Assembly (NCBI RefSeq): GCF_016595435.1
Contig: NZ_JAENIJ010000007.1
Coordinates: forward strand, 103,682 to 167,681
DNA length: 64,000 nucleotides
From: Luteolibacter pohnpeiensis
GTDB lineage: Bacteria > Verrucomicrobiota > Verrucomicrobiia > Verrucomicrobiales > Akkermansiaceae
Direction: 5' to 3'
Shown here: one piece after another, positions 47,205 to 55,375 of the stretch
Numbering within the stretch: the stretch's first letter is position 1
Layout of the letters: each line of letters opens with the position of its first letter
Notes under the pieces: model-generated
What the model was told of the DNA's origin: nothing
Databases searched by the model: none
What the model saw: the letters and a program-made list of their open reading frames with translations, nothing else
Made by a program: the position numbers and the translations under genes

Positions 47205-49115
47205 ATGCCAGTGGATTCGATCCAATCCCGAACCCAGCGAAATGCCGATTCGTTTCGAGCTCGTTGGAACCTCCTGTGGTCAGAAAAAGCGAATTGGATC
47301 GCCGCGTTGGCCATTTTGGGAATTGGCGCCCATCTGCTCCTTCGTTTCGGATTTCATAGTTCGGCAAACGTGCATTCCATACCGCTTTGGATCACGCTCA
47401 CGGTGGGCGGTCTGCCGATGCTTTACGAATTGGCAGGCAAGCTGTTCAAACGTGAATTTGGCTCTGATCTGTTAGGTGGCATTTCCATCATCACATCCGT
47501 CCTCTTGGGAGAATACCTCGCTGGTTCCATCATCGTCCTGATGTTGTCCGGTGGTGAGGCATTGGAACGATATGCGTTACAAAGTGCCTCCTCCGTGTTG
47601 TCAGCACTGGCGCAGCGAATGCCGACCATTGCCCACAAGAAACAACAATCGGGAGTTTCGGAAGTCTCGTTGGAGCAGATCGAAGTTGGAGATACCTTGA
47701 TCATTTATCCTCACGAAACCTGTCCCGCTGACGGTGTGGTGATTGATGGGCATGGCACCATGGATGAGTCCTATCTAACAGGAGAACCTTTCCAGATTAC
47801 CAAAACTTCCGGCTCTTCTGTGATTTCCGGAGCGATCAACGGAGGTGCCGTTCTAACAATTCGCACCACTCGCCTGGCAGCGGACTCCCGCTATGCGAAA
47901 ATCATGGAGGTGATGCGGAAATCCGAGGCGGAGCGCCCGCGACTGCGCCGCCTTGGAGATCAACTGGGTGCCATCTACACGCCCATCGCTTTGTTAGTCG
48001 CAATCAGTGCGTGGCTCATCAGTGGCGAGGTCTTGCGGTTTCTAGCAGTGCTCGTCATCGCCACCCCGTGCCCGCTTTTGATCGGAATCCCGATCGCCAT
48101 CATTGGTTCGATCTCACTTTGCGCCCGCCGTGCCATTATCGTCAAAAGCCCGGTGGTTTTGGAACAAATCACCAGCTGCCGGACTGCGATTTTCGATAAA
48201 ACCGGAACTCTAACTTATGGGAACCCAAAACTAACCGAACTGCTCAGCGCCAAGGATTTTAAGGATGACCTCGTTCTAACCATGGCTGCGAGCTTGGAGA
48301 GATACTCGAAGCATCCCCTTGCCCAGTCGATTCTGAATGCCACTGCTGAACGAAAAATCCAGCTGCCCGAAGCAACCGAGGTTGAAGAAAAACCCGGCCA
48401 GGGTTTACGCGGCACGGTTTCCGGGCACAGCGTGATGATCACCAGTCGCAAGCAAGTGCTGGCTCAAAATTTATCCGGGGCTGACGAGTTGCCTGCAATC
48501 GCCGGTGGACTGGAGTGCGTGGTCGTCATCGACGAACGATATGCCGGAATGCTGCGCTTTCGCGATGCCCCGCGTGCTGAAAGTCGGCCATTTGTGAACC
48601 ACCTCGGCCCCAAACACCAATTTCAAAGCGTGATGATTGTTTCAGGCGATCGTGAATCGGAAGTGCGCTATTTGGCCGATGAAGTGGGCATTGAACAAAT
48701 CTACTCTCAGCAGAGTCCTGAGGAAAAATTGGCGATCGTCCGCGCGGAAACATCGCGAGCCAAAACTTTGTATGTGGGAGACGGCATCAATGATGCCCCA
48801 TCCATGATGGCTGCCACTGTTGGCATGGCCATCGGCCAAAATAGTGATGTTACCGCCGCAGCCGCCGGAGTTGTGATTCTCGATAGCACTCTAACAAAAG
48901 TCGACGAATTCATGCACATCAGCCGAAGGATGAGAGGCATTGCATTGCAAAGCGCGGTCGGCGGCATGGCCTTGAGCATCATCGGCATGATCTTCGCATC
49001 TCTCGGCTACCTGAATCCGGTAACGGGAGCGATTTTACAGGAAGTCATCGATGTTTTGGCCGTCCTCAATGCCCTACGAGCTGCCTTTCCTCCGAAAGTG
49101 ATACACGACCTTTAA
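47205..49115 (+). CDS. Heavy-metal P1B-type ATPase without N-terminal metal-binding domain
   Basis: A 636-residue ion pump. The actuator motif [11 protein letters not shown], the membrane metal site [10 protein letters not shown], the phosphorylation motif DKTGTLTYG with Asp331, and the hinge [12 protein letters not shown] are all present. CPL in place of CPC or CPH leaves the ion unassigned. No CxxC heavy-metal-associated domain precedes the first helix, and the protein is shorter than CopA or ZntA. The C-terminal half ends with a membrane pair ([20 protein letters not shown]). It follows the YdjM-like gene. No metal regulator is adjacent. Confidence 0.9.
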   Translation: MPVDSIQSRTQRNADSFRARWNLLWSEKANWIAALAILGIGAHLLLRFGFHSSANVHSIPLWITLTVGGLPMLYELAGKLFKREFGSDLLGGISIITSVLLGEYLAGSIIVLMLSGGEALERYALQSASSVLSALAQRMPTIAHKKQQSGVSEVSLEQIEVGDTLIIYPHETCPADGVVIDGHGTMDESYLTGEPFQITKTSGSSVISGAINGGAVLTIRTTRLAADSRYAKIMEVMRKSEAERPRLRRLGDQLGAIYTPIALLVAISAWLISGEVLRFLAVLVIATPCPLLIGIPIAIIGSISLCARRAIIVKSPVVLEQITSCRTAIFDKTGTLTYGNPKLTELLSAKDFKDDLVLTMAASLERYSKHPLAQSILNATAERKIQLPEATEVEEKPGQGLRGTVSGHSVMITSRKQVLAQNLSGADELPAIAGGLECVVVIDERYAGMLRFRDAPRAESRPFVNHLGPKHQFQSVMIVSGDRESEVRYLADEVGIEQIYSQQSPEEKLAIVRAETSRAKTLYVGDGINDAPSMMAATVGMAIGQNSDVTAAAAGVVILDSTLTKVDEFMHISRRMRGIALQSAVGGMALSIIGMIFASLGYLNPVTGAILQEVIDVLAVLNALRAAFPPKVIHDL

Positions 49116-49154
49116 GCGCGCCTCCACGAGCTGTTTTCTCGGTTTTTACGAAAG

Positions 49155-49237
49155 TGCCGCCGGCCGGACTCGAACCGGCACGTCCTTGCGGACAACGGAT
49201 TTTAAGTCCGCAGCGTCTACCATTCCACCACGGCGGC
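49155..49237 (-). tRNA. tRNA-Leu (anticodon TAA)
   Basis: On the minus strand the acceptor arms GCCGCCG and CGGCGGC pair, with discriminator A. A D arm GTGGAATGGTAGACGC, an anticodon loop CTTAAAA (anticodon TAA), a long variable arm (GTCCGCAAGGAC) and a T arm GCCGGTTCGAGTCCGGC follow. The layout agrees with E. coli tRNA-Leu(TAA). CCA is not encoded. This tRNA reads TTA, a codon that in this window is found mostly inside the repeated TGTTAG hexamer. Confidence 0.95.
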
Positions 49238-49401
49238 ATTTTTCATAAGCTCTTCTCTTCCAGCAAATTGAGTAATTCGCCAGCCTCTGGCAAGAGCCAT
49301 GTTCTATGCAGAAATCCCTGTTTCCAGCGACGCTCCCACACGGAACCCGGCGAAGATGCCGCGAACTGGCGGACGATGTCTAGCCTTTCCTACCAGAAAG
49401 C

Positions 49402-49438
49402 AAAAAACGCCGCCGGATTTCCCGACGACGTCTTTTTT
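49402..49438 (-). terminator. Rho-independent terminator of the metzincin gene
   Basis: On the minus strand a stem GACGTCGTCGG pairs with CCGGCGGCGTT, using two G-U pairs, across a short GAAAT loop, and runs into six T. It lies 14 bases past the stop codon at 49452. The plus strand also ends in TTTTTT but has poorer pairing. Confidence 0.8.
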
Positions 49439-49451
49439 GAGTAGAATTCCC

Positions 49452-50411
49452 TTAGTGAATCCAAACAGAGGTCATGGCATCGTTCAAACCGGAGTAACCG
49501 GTGAAATAAGCCTGCCCGCCATTGGCATCAGGATAAAGATTCCAGGTGGTCCCTGTAAAATTGATATCTTGATAGATGGTAACCGTCCACCCGGATGGAA
49601 TGGTGCAGGAAGACGCCCAGTCATTGGGTATACCTACAGCAGCCAAATCCGCCATGTTATAATATCCCTGAGTCAACATGGCTCCCATCGCACCACCATA
49701 GTTCACATCCTGATAGAATGTGACCGCGCTGATCGCCGATGCCTGACTGGCCCGGGTGCTCCGGTTGTTATAAACCGTGGAAGTGTTATTATGAGTCGAA
49801 TCACCAATGGTCACCCCACCAACCGAGAGGTTCGGATTGGAATAATACGGAATGTTGGCTCCGTTGCATGCCGCCATGATGGTGCCGCCCTGGGTTCCGG
49901 CGCACATTCCGGCTTCGTGGCTTGCTCCATAGTTGTGTCCGATCTCATGTGAGAAAATTTCCCACTGGACCGAGTCACGACCGGAAGTTCCATGATTTCC
50001 CGGTTGATAGGCGAGGCCGGCGTTATCCACGTAAGGGCAACACAGGAATAAAAGGTCCGCTCCGCGACCACTTGCATAGCTGCGGAAGCCGGCACAATCG
50101 CTGCCGTTTGCCAACGAGTCCAGCCACCAGCCGGAACCGTTTGTGTTATCGGTGCTGATTTGATAGTAGCCGGCGATTCGCCAATACACATCTGTTCCAC
50201 TATTTGAGTGGACCGTATTACTAATGGCGTTGTGGGTTGAAATCCGGGATGCCAAGGCATTGTACCCGCCATACCGGGTCGCCTGATTCGGGGTCCAGCC
50301 GTAAGCAACATCCGCCTGTACCGCCGCCATCGCTCCGGGTGCCAGTAGCACCGCGAATGCTGATGATAGGCATCCTAACATCCAGGATTTCGTTTTTTTT
50401 GTTATGTTCAT
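49452..50411 (-). CDS. Secreted metzincin metalloprotease with beta-gamma-crystallin C-terminus
   Basis: A 319-residue exported protein with a signal peptide ending at about residue 29 (VLLAPGAMA). The zinc site HEIGHNYGASHE gives three His ligands and the catalytic Glu in the HExxHxxGxxH pattern of reprolysin-like (M12B) peptidases. The last 90 residues are a beta-gamma-crystallin domain: two similar Greek-key units (AVTFYQDVNYGGAMGAML and VTIYQDINFTGTTWNLYPDA), with the calcium-type NDWASS between them. No propeptide precedes the catalytic part; a candidate is encoded by the next gene upstream. The substrate is unknown. Confidence 0.88.
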   Translation of the reverse strand: MNITKKTKSWMLGCLSSAFAVLLAPGAMAAVQADVAYGWTPNQATRYGGYNALASRISTHNAISNTVHSNSGTDVYWRIAGYYQISTDNTNGSGWWLDSLANGSDCAGFRSYASGRGADLLFLCCPYVDNAGLAYQPGNHGTSGRDSVQWEIFSHEIGHNYGASHEAGMCAGTQGGTIMAACNGANIPYYSNPNLSVGGVTIGDSTHNNTSTVYNNRSTRASQASAISAVTFYQDVNYGGAMGAMLTQGYYNMADLAAVGIPNDWASSCTIPSGWTVTIYQDINFTGTTWNLYPDANGGQAYFTGYSGLNDAMTSVWIH

Positions 50412-50480
50412 TTCCAGTTCAGTTTTTGTTTCGGGTTTTCCACAAATGAATCGGACATCTATGGAAAAGTGGGTTTGACT

Positions 50481-51305
50481 TCACGGAGACGAGGGGCTCC
50501 CCACATCAAAAGGGCTTACCGTTTCCACAGGTCCTTGTGGCTGCGCGGCTTGACGTGCCACGCGATCAATCTGATTGAGAACCACTTCACCAGGTTCCCG
50601 TGCATCTCCTTCAATATAAATTTCGGGAGAAACAATCACCAATGAGGTATAACCGTGGACACTGGACATCGCGACCATGGTATCAGGCCGGTCCTTCAAG
50701 GTGCCTGAAATATTCCATTCGTTCGTCCCTTGCGGACTCTCCGCACGAACGATTTCAACTTCATATTCCTTTCCATCAAAACCCGGCAACTTCGCGGTCT
50801 TTAAGGCGGCGCCCTGAGTCGCAACTTCTTTGCCCAAGCTTTCGATGTAATCAGAGCAATAGACCAACTGCCGCTTATTGACCCATTGGTTATCGGTCTT
50901 CAAGCGATCCTCTTCTTCCTCCGTATGCGACAGGTCACGCATGGCCTCGTCCGTTTTTCCATCCTCAGCCGTCCAGGCGAAATCATCACTACGCATGCTG
51001 ACGGCGAACGGCCGAAGCCGGAATCCTTCCCGGTTAGGAACTGTTAGAAACTGGCCATCTGCTTGGAATCTGCCATCGGGCGAATTCGTCAAATCATCCC
51101 CATTCCCATAGACTCCCCTTTTTCTCGCAGTTTCGCGATCGCTCGAATTCAAGGCCCCTAACGCAATGCTGGATCCGGATGATTGAGTTTGAACCGGACT
51201 TGATTGAGAAGATCGGTCAGACCATGCGGCAAGACGATATACCGCTATCGAAATCATCGCAGCGATGCACGCTCCGCCTAACAATCGGATCAGTGTTTTT
51301 TTCAT
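50481..51305 (-). CDS. Exported or membrane-anchored protein resembling a metalloprotease propeptide
   Basis: A 274-residue protein with an N-terminal membrane or signal segment (KTLIRLLGGACIAAMISIAV) and no catalytic motif. The middle (RREGFRL-type sequence, WVNKRQLVYCSDYIESLGKE) is acidic. The C-terminal third, GFDGKEYEVEIVRAESPQGT, then SGTLKDRPDTMVAMSSVHGY and LVIVSPEIYIEGDA, looks like the propeptide that precedes reprolysin-like catalytic domains in verrucomicrobial proteases. It ends 69 bases before the metzincin gene on the same strand. A separately made propeptide or inhibitor is possible, as is a split gene. The single Cys in VYCSD could act as a zinc switch; this is conjecture. Confidence 0.65.
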   Translation of the reverse strand: MKKTLIRLLGGACIAAMISIAVYRLAAWSDRSSQSSPVQTQSSGSSIALGALNSSDRETARKRGVYGNGDDLTNSPDGRFQADGQFLTVPNREGFRLRPFAVSMRSDDFAWTAEDGKTDEAMRDLSHTEEEEDRLKTDNQWVNKRQLVYCSDYIESLGKEVATQGAALKTAKLPGFDGKEYEVEIVRAESPQGTNEWNISGTLKDRPDTMVAMSSVHGYTSLVIVSPEIYIEGDAREPGEVVLNQIDRVARQAAQPQGPVETVSPFDVGSPSSP

Positions 51306-51357
51306 AAATCAGTTCGAGGATTTTCAGAAATCCAGAAATTCCGCCTCTACGGCAGGA

Positions 51358-52497
51358 CTAGTCCTTCTTTGCCTGAATCAAACGACTCGCTTTTTCCGTG
51401 TAGTCGCTGGCCAGTTTCGGGTCAGAAAAATACGAAGCGACTTCCATGGCATATTCCGGATTCTCGCCCATCGTCGCTTCCAGAAGTCTAACAAGTGCCC
51501 GATCGCGCAGCGCTTCCTGTGGTGGTCCGCCGGGCATGCCGAAAAGTTTGAATAGCTCATCGGGCTGATTGATCAACTCCGCCGCCATTTCCGGATGGGA
51601 ACGGGAAAGCGCACCCATGACATCCTCTAACATCATGGTTCGTCCAGCACATGATGGAGCCGTTCGGATCCACTCCAGAGCTTCATCCGGCTGTTCATCC
51701 ACTTGCCGGGAGACCAATTGTGATGCCCATGCTGACACCGCTTGATCCTGAAGATTGTTTTTAAAAAGCGCATCCAATTGGGTGAAATTTGCCGGACTTG
51801 AAGTCTCTACCAAGGCTTCCAAAGCAGCATTCCGAATTCCCTCTTGTTCCTTTGGTAAATCTTCGATCCACGCTAAAAACTCCGGCAATTGCGATTGCTG
51901 CTCGTGCTGGCAAATCGACGAAACAAAAGCCAGTTGCACGAACGGTCGCGCATTTGATTCAGCAGCGACACTTGAGAATTGACCTAAAACTCCCTCCACA
52001 TCGTTTTGAACCCAACGATTCATCAACGTTCTCTCCAATGGCACAATTCCCGGTGATGCATGAAGCCGGGCTAAAAAGCTCATCGTTCCCGCCGGGTCAT
52101 GCTCAAACAACTCCTCAGCCATTCGAATCATCGACTCATGATAACGAGACGGATCGTTCTCATAAGCCGAGGCGATTCCTTCTAACAAGCTCGCCGGACC
52201 GATCTTTTTGGAGTGAATCAATTGATCGATCAATTGCTGTGTCGCCCCTGAATCCGGCTGAGTTTTCCAGCTGTCTACCCATTCCTGACGCAACCCCTCG
52301 TTCTGCTTCGCAGATTTCCGGGGAATCTCCCGATCAAGACGTTTTTCGGCAGTTTGGTGATCACCATCCTCCTTGTGGTTAGTCTCCAACCATACAAGAA
52401 TAAATCCACCTAAAAATGCAGCAATCAATCCGATCTGAAGTTTCCGCCAATTGTTAGATTTTAGATGGAAGCTCTTCAGAATTTGCGGATTTTTCAT
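51358..52497 (-). CDS. Membrane-anchored helical-repeat protein, unknown function
   Basis: A 379-residue protein with a basic N-terminus, one transmembrane helix at about residues 19-40 (LQIGLIAAFLGGFILVWLET), and a long helical remainder. Repeating units of about 35-45 residues contain patterns such as DEALEWIRTAPSCAGRTMML and FLARLHASPGIVPLERTLM, suggesting HEAT- or TPR-like repeats. No enzyme motif is seen. It is followed after 52 bases by the propeptide-like gene and then the metzincin, all on the minus strand, so the three may be one unit. Such proteins are common in verrucomicrobia but uncharacterised. Confidence 0.6.
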   Translation of the reverse strand: MKNPQILKSFHLKSNNWRKLQIGLIAAFLGGFILVWLETNHKEDGDHQTAEKRLDREIPRKSAKQNEGLRQEWVDSWKTQPDSGATQQLIDQLIHSKKIGPASLLEGIASAYENDPSRYHESMIRMAEELFEHDPAGTMSFLARLHASPGIVPLERTLMNRWVQNDVEGVLGQFSSVAAESNARPFVQLAFVSSICQHEQQSQLPEFLAWIEDLPKEQEGIRNAALEALVETSSPANFTQLDALFKNNLQDQAVSAWASQLVSRQVDEQPDEALEWIRTAPSCAGRTMMLEDVMGALSRSHPEMAAELINQPDELFKLFGMPGGPPQEALRDRALVRLLEATMGENPEYAMEVASYFSDPKLASDYTEKASRLIQAKKD

Positions 52498-52724
52498 GAA
52501 ATGACGGGTATTTCAGATGAAACTACATCTCGAATTTTGTTTCCTGAAATCGACAAATTTCAGATTAAAAACCATTCGAATATCTACCACGCTTAGTGGC
52601 CACCCACATCCTGGTGCAAGCCTAAAAGCATATCACCCATCTTTTTTGCTTATAACCCAATTCATAAATTGTCCTAAGAAAACAATCTTCTCAAATCTAC
52701 CCACGAAACCATCTTCTTGCCCGG

Positions 52725-53993
52725 TTAGCCATCGTCACGACGATCATTCTCAATGCCCAATTCTGGAATATGAGTGAATGAAATGCGCATGGGAGCCTTA
52801 TCCCGGGAGTGATGGACCGAACCCATATAAACACATTGCCGTCCGTATTTTGCCCGTAGCCGATCAATGGCCTGATCAAGACGCGCATGTTTCGCCGCAT
52901 CTTCCGGACAACTTTCGTTAATCGTTCCGCCAAATAAATCGGGCGTGTGATTGGAACGATCCAGTAGCTTTCCCAATACGCATCCTACTTGAAGAAGACG
53001 CGCATGAGGTTCCGGTCGATCCCGCCACAACCGGTGAAGCGCTCGCATCAGAACCAAAGTGGAGTCAGTCTCAAAAAAACTGATCTCCGGAGACCACCTG
53101 GGTCCTCCAAAAAAGCCGAGTTGTATCGTCAACGACCCTGCCACCAGACCATGATTGCGTAGCCTCTCACATGCTTTGTGCAGCAGCTTGCAAAGAATTG
53201 GCCAGGCCTGATCCGGTTTTCTCGACTCAGGCGGCAGCACGTGCGAGTGCCCGATGGATTTCCGCACCGTTTCCAGATCAGGCATGATCATTCCCCTCAA
53301 AAGATACCACAGCCGATCTCCAAGCACGCCTCCCCATACGCCTCGTAAAACCTCCTTGGAGGCTCCACATAGAGACTCCACGGAGTGAATTCCCGCAGCA
53401 TGCAAGCGAGTTTCCATGCTCCGTCCGACACCTGTTAGATCGGAAAGCTGCAATTCATGCAAAGCCACCGGGAGGTCATTCTGCTCAATGATGAAAAGCC
53501 CATCCGGCTTCCGCATCTTGCTTGCGAGTTTCGCCAGATAGCGGTTCGGTGCCGCCCCGATACTAACCTTGATGACGGGTGAGACATCATTCGCGACTTT
53601 GCTTTTGATCTGTTGACCGAGATTTCGAACAAACTCCGGATTCCGCCAATTGAGCGGTAACCAAGCCCACATCTCATCAATCGAAAGGACTGCCTCCACA
53701 TGGATGCAATCTTCCACCGCAGCGATTACCCGGTGATGCGCTTTAACATATTCTGCCGGTTTCGCTTCAACAATGTGGATCCCGGGACATAAGATCCGTG
53801 CTTCCCGAATCCCAGTTCCCGTTTTCACTCCATAAGCTTTAGCCTCATACGATGCGGCAATGCAGCACGAGGTCTCGGCCATCACCGGAGCCACCCCCAC
53901 GGCTTTTCCTCGCAGGGACGGATCAAGATGCTGCTCAACACTCGCAAAAAACGAGTCGCAGTCGATAAATAGGGCGCTCAGTGACGGGTCCAC
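52725..53993 (-). CDS. Y-family DNA polymerase (DinB-like)
   Basis: A 422-residue translesion polymerase. The catalytic carboxylates are all present: FIDCDSFFASVEQ (two Asp) at residues 9-21 and SIDEMWAW near 103 (Asp-Glu). The thumb and little-finger region (DLTGVGRSMETRLHAAGI and SIGHSHVLPPESRKPD) follows. Having the carboxylates sets it apart from ImuB, which lacks them. It lacks a recognisable beta-clamp motif at the end as far as I can tell. The start is a GTG at 53993. A LexA-like box lies 47 bases upstream, so it is probably DNA-damage induced. No imuA or dnaE2 gene is adjacent. Confidence 0.9.
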   Translation of the reverse strand: MDPSLSALFIDCDSFFASVEQHLDPSLRGKAVGVAPVMAETSCCIAASYEAKAYGVKTGTGIREARILCPGIHIVEAKPAEYVKAHHRVIAAVEDCIHVEAVLSIDEMWAWLPLNWRNPEFVRNLGQQIKSKVANDVSPVIKVSIGAAPNRYLAKLASKMRKPDGLFIIEQNDLPVALHELQLSDLTGVGRSMETRLHAAGIHSVESLCGASKEVLRGVWGGVLGDRLWYLLRGMIMPDLETVRKSIGHSHVLPPESRKPDQAWPILCKLLHKACERLRNHGLVAGSLTIQLGFFGGPRWSPEISFFETDSTLVLMRALHRLWRDRPEPHARLLQVGCVLGKLLDRSNHTPDLFGGTINESCPEDAAKHARLDQAIDRLRAKYGRQCVYMGSVHHSRDKAPMRISFTHIPELGIENDRRDDG

Positions 53994-54040
53994 AGTCAGG
54001 ACCTTTGCCTTTTGAGGGACATCCCGTCAATCCTCAAAAG

Positions 54041-54054
54041 TGTTCATTTGAACC
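54041..54054 (-). promoter_or_regulatory. LexA-like SOS box upstream of the Y-family polymerase
   Basis: TGTTC ATTT GAAC C at 54041-54054 matches the Verrucomicrobia LexA motif TGTTC-N4-GAACA at nine of the ten fixed bases. It lies 47 bases before the GTG of the polymerase, in the divergent interval shared with a GNAT gene. The site is a near-perfect dyad, so it could act on both genes. LexA itself is not encoded here. Confidence 0.75.
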
Positions 54055-54252
54055 TGTTCGAAAAATTCAATCATTGCATCAATTACCCGGGATTCTTTTT
54101 CGGAAAAATTTGGATTTTTGATTCATTTTTTGTTCTCCTCAAAATGAAATCTCACCTCACCATGATTTAATGACTTCAGGCACGTTTACTCAGATAAAGT
54201 GCGGAGAACACTCACCTTGGATCATTCTCAACAGAAAATTTTGCTGAAATCC

Positions 54253-54708
54253 ATGACACCAATAGACATATCTATTTTGAGCAAAAGACTTCCCGGCGAC
54301 GAAGATCGCCTTATCTGTTATAGGATCAAAAAAGCAGCGTTGATGCGGTATGTTGAATCGCTATGGGGATGGGACGAGCAGCTGCAAATTGCTTTCCATC
54401 AAAAGGACTGGGAGACTCAAAAGCCAGAAATCATCACATTAGGGAGTTGTGACATCGGGACCATCGAAATTATCAAAAACGATCAAGAACTGCACCTTGG
54501 CGAATTTTATCTTTTACCAGATTACCAGAACCAAGGAATTGGATCTCACCTCCTGACTCTGTTGACTCAAGAGGCTGACACGTTGGCCTTACCCATCAAA
54601 CTAGAAGTCATTAAAATCAATCCTGCAAAAAACCTATATCTGAGGCACGGCTTTGTCGACATCGGAGAAACCGAAACCCACTTTCTCATGAAACGAGAGC
54701 CCAAATGA
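54253..54708 (+). CDS. GNAT family N-acetyltransferase
   Basis: A 151-residue protein. The acetyl-CoA site is LPDYQNQGIGSHLLTLLTQE (motif A, Q-x-x-G-I-G) at about 95-114. The early KKAALMRYVESLWGWDEQLQ is shared with small GNATs of unknown target. FYLLPDYQ and YLRHGFVDIGETETHFLMKR complete the fold. The ATG at 54253 is chosen; a GTG at 54199 would add 18 residues. The upstream 260 bases are shared with the polymerase and include the LexA-like box. The substrate is unknown. Confidence 0.82.
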   Translation: MTPIDISILSKRLPGDEDRLICYRIKKAALMRYVESLWGWDEQLQIAFHQKDWETQKPEIITLGSCDIGTIEIIKNDQELHLGEFYLLPDYQNQGIGSHLLTLLTQEADTLALPIKLEVIKINPAKNLYLRHGFVDIGETETHFLMKREPK

Positions 54709-54779
54709 AAATCTAACAAAAAGACAAGGATTCAAAAAACATTCATTCGCTGATAAATCAAGATCATCCAACCCGCACC

Positions 54780-55220
54780 ATGTTTTATCAAATACGCGAA
54801 GCTTGTGCTGAAGATGCCGAGTCCCTCTCCCATTTGATTGCTGTACTCGGCTACAAACTGGAGCCAGCTGATGTCATTTCCCGCATCGCAGCCTATCAGA
54901 ATCCATTGAGTAAAACATTCGTCGCGATTCTAGAAACCGAGTTGGTGGGATTTTTAAGTTTTCACGCCATTCCTCTTTTCCATGAAATCCCGATGCTTGG
55001 GCGTATCACCGCCATGGCGGTTGAACCGGTTCACCAGAGAAAAGGAATTGGAGCATCCTTGGTGAAAGCTGCTGAAAATTTCGCGATCTCGATCGGCTGC
55101 ACGAGAATGGAAGTGACCAGTAGCGACAGGCGGGAAAAGGACGCCCATGTTTTTTATGAGGCACACGACTACCGCCCGGACTGCAGACGTTTCCTCAAGC
55201 ATCTGGAGTCACCGGTCTGA
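54780..55220 (+). CDS. GNAT family N-acetyltransferase
   Basis: A 146-residue protein with the standard layout: IREACAEDAESLSHLI at the N-terminus, LGRITAMAVEPVHQRKGIGA (motif A, Q-R-K-G-I-G) at about 76-95 and VFYEAHDYRPDCRRFLK at the end, where Tyr is the usual general acid. It follows the other GNAT after 71 bases but shares little sequence with it. It looks like a single-domain acetyltransferase of small molecules or proteins; the acceptor is unknown. Confidence 0.88.
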   Translation: MFYQIREACAEDAESLSHLIAVLGYKLEPADVISRIAAYQNPLSKTFVAILETELVGFLSFHAIPLFHEIPMLGRITAMAVEPVHQRKGIGASLVKAAENFAISIGCTRMEVTSSDRREKDAHVFYEAHDYRPDCRRFLKHLESPV

Positions 55221-55375
55221 CGGCGCACTGCAAGCAGTCCCCCCTTCACCAGCTGGGCCACTGAAACGATGAACGGTTCAACGGCGGTTTCGCCATTCAT
55301 GAATCGGTCATTTCTGCGAATCTGAACTGTTACCAGACTTGATGTGTTCCGAAGTTGTAGCATGCTTGCCGCCCC

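Larger units (their letters stand above)
173..54720. repeat. Dispersed hexamer TGTTAG/CTAACA, about 50 copies
   Basis: Counted by eye on both strands. Many copies extend to TTGTTAG followed by A, G or C. Coding copies almost always read as a leucine TTA or CTA codon: NTG TTA GNN (Leu-Leu-Gly/Glu/Asp) or CTA ACA (Leu-Thr). Examples are at 6069, 12784, 13782, 14150, 19266, 20618, 25868, 34569, 34582, 47770, 48890 and 51487. A rough expectation for any one hexamer of this composition is near 29. Its siblings TGTTAC, TGTTAA and TGTTAT each had about 5-12. Confidence 0.55.

Noticed and set aside
55280..55300. GGCGGTTTCGCC hairpin as a terminator after the second GNAT gene
   Set aside because: The stem is four bases and no T tract follows.
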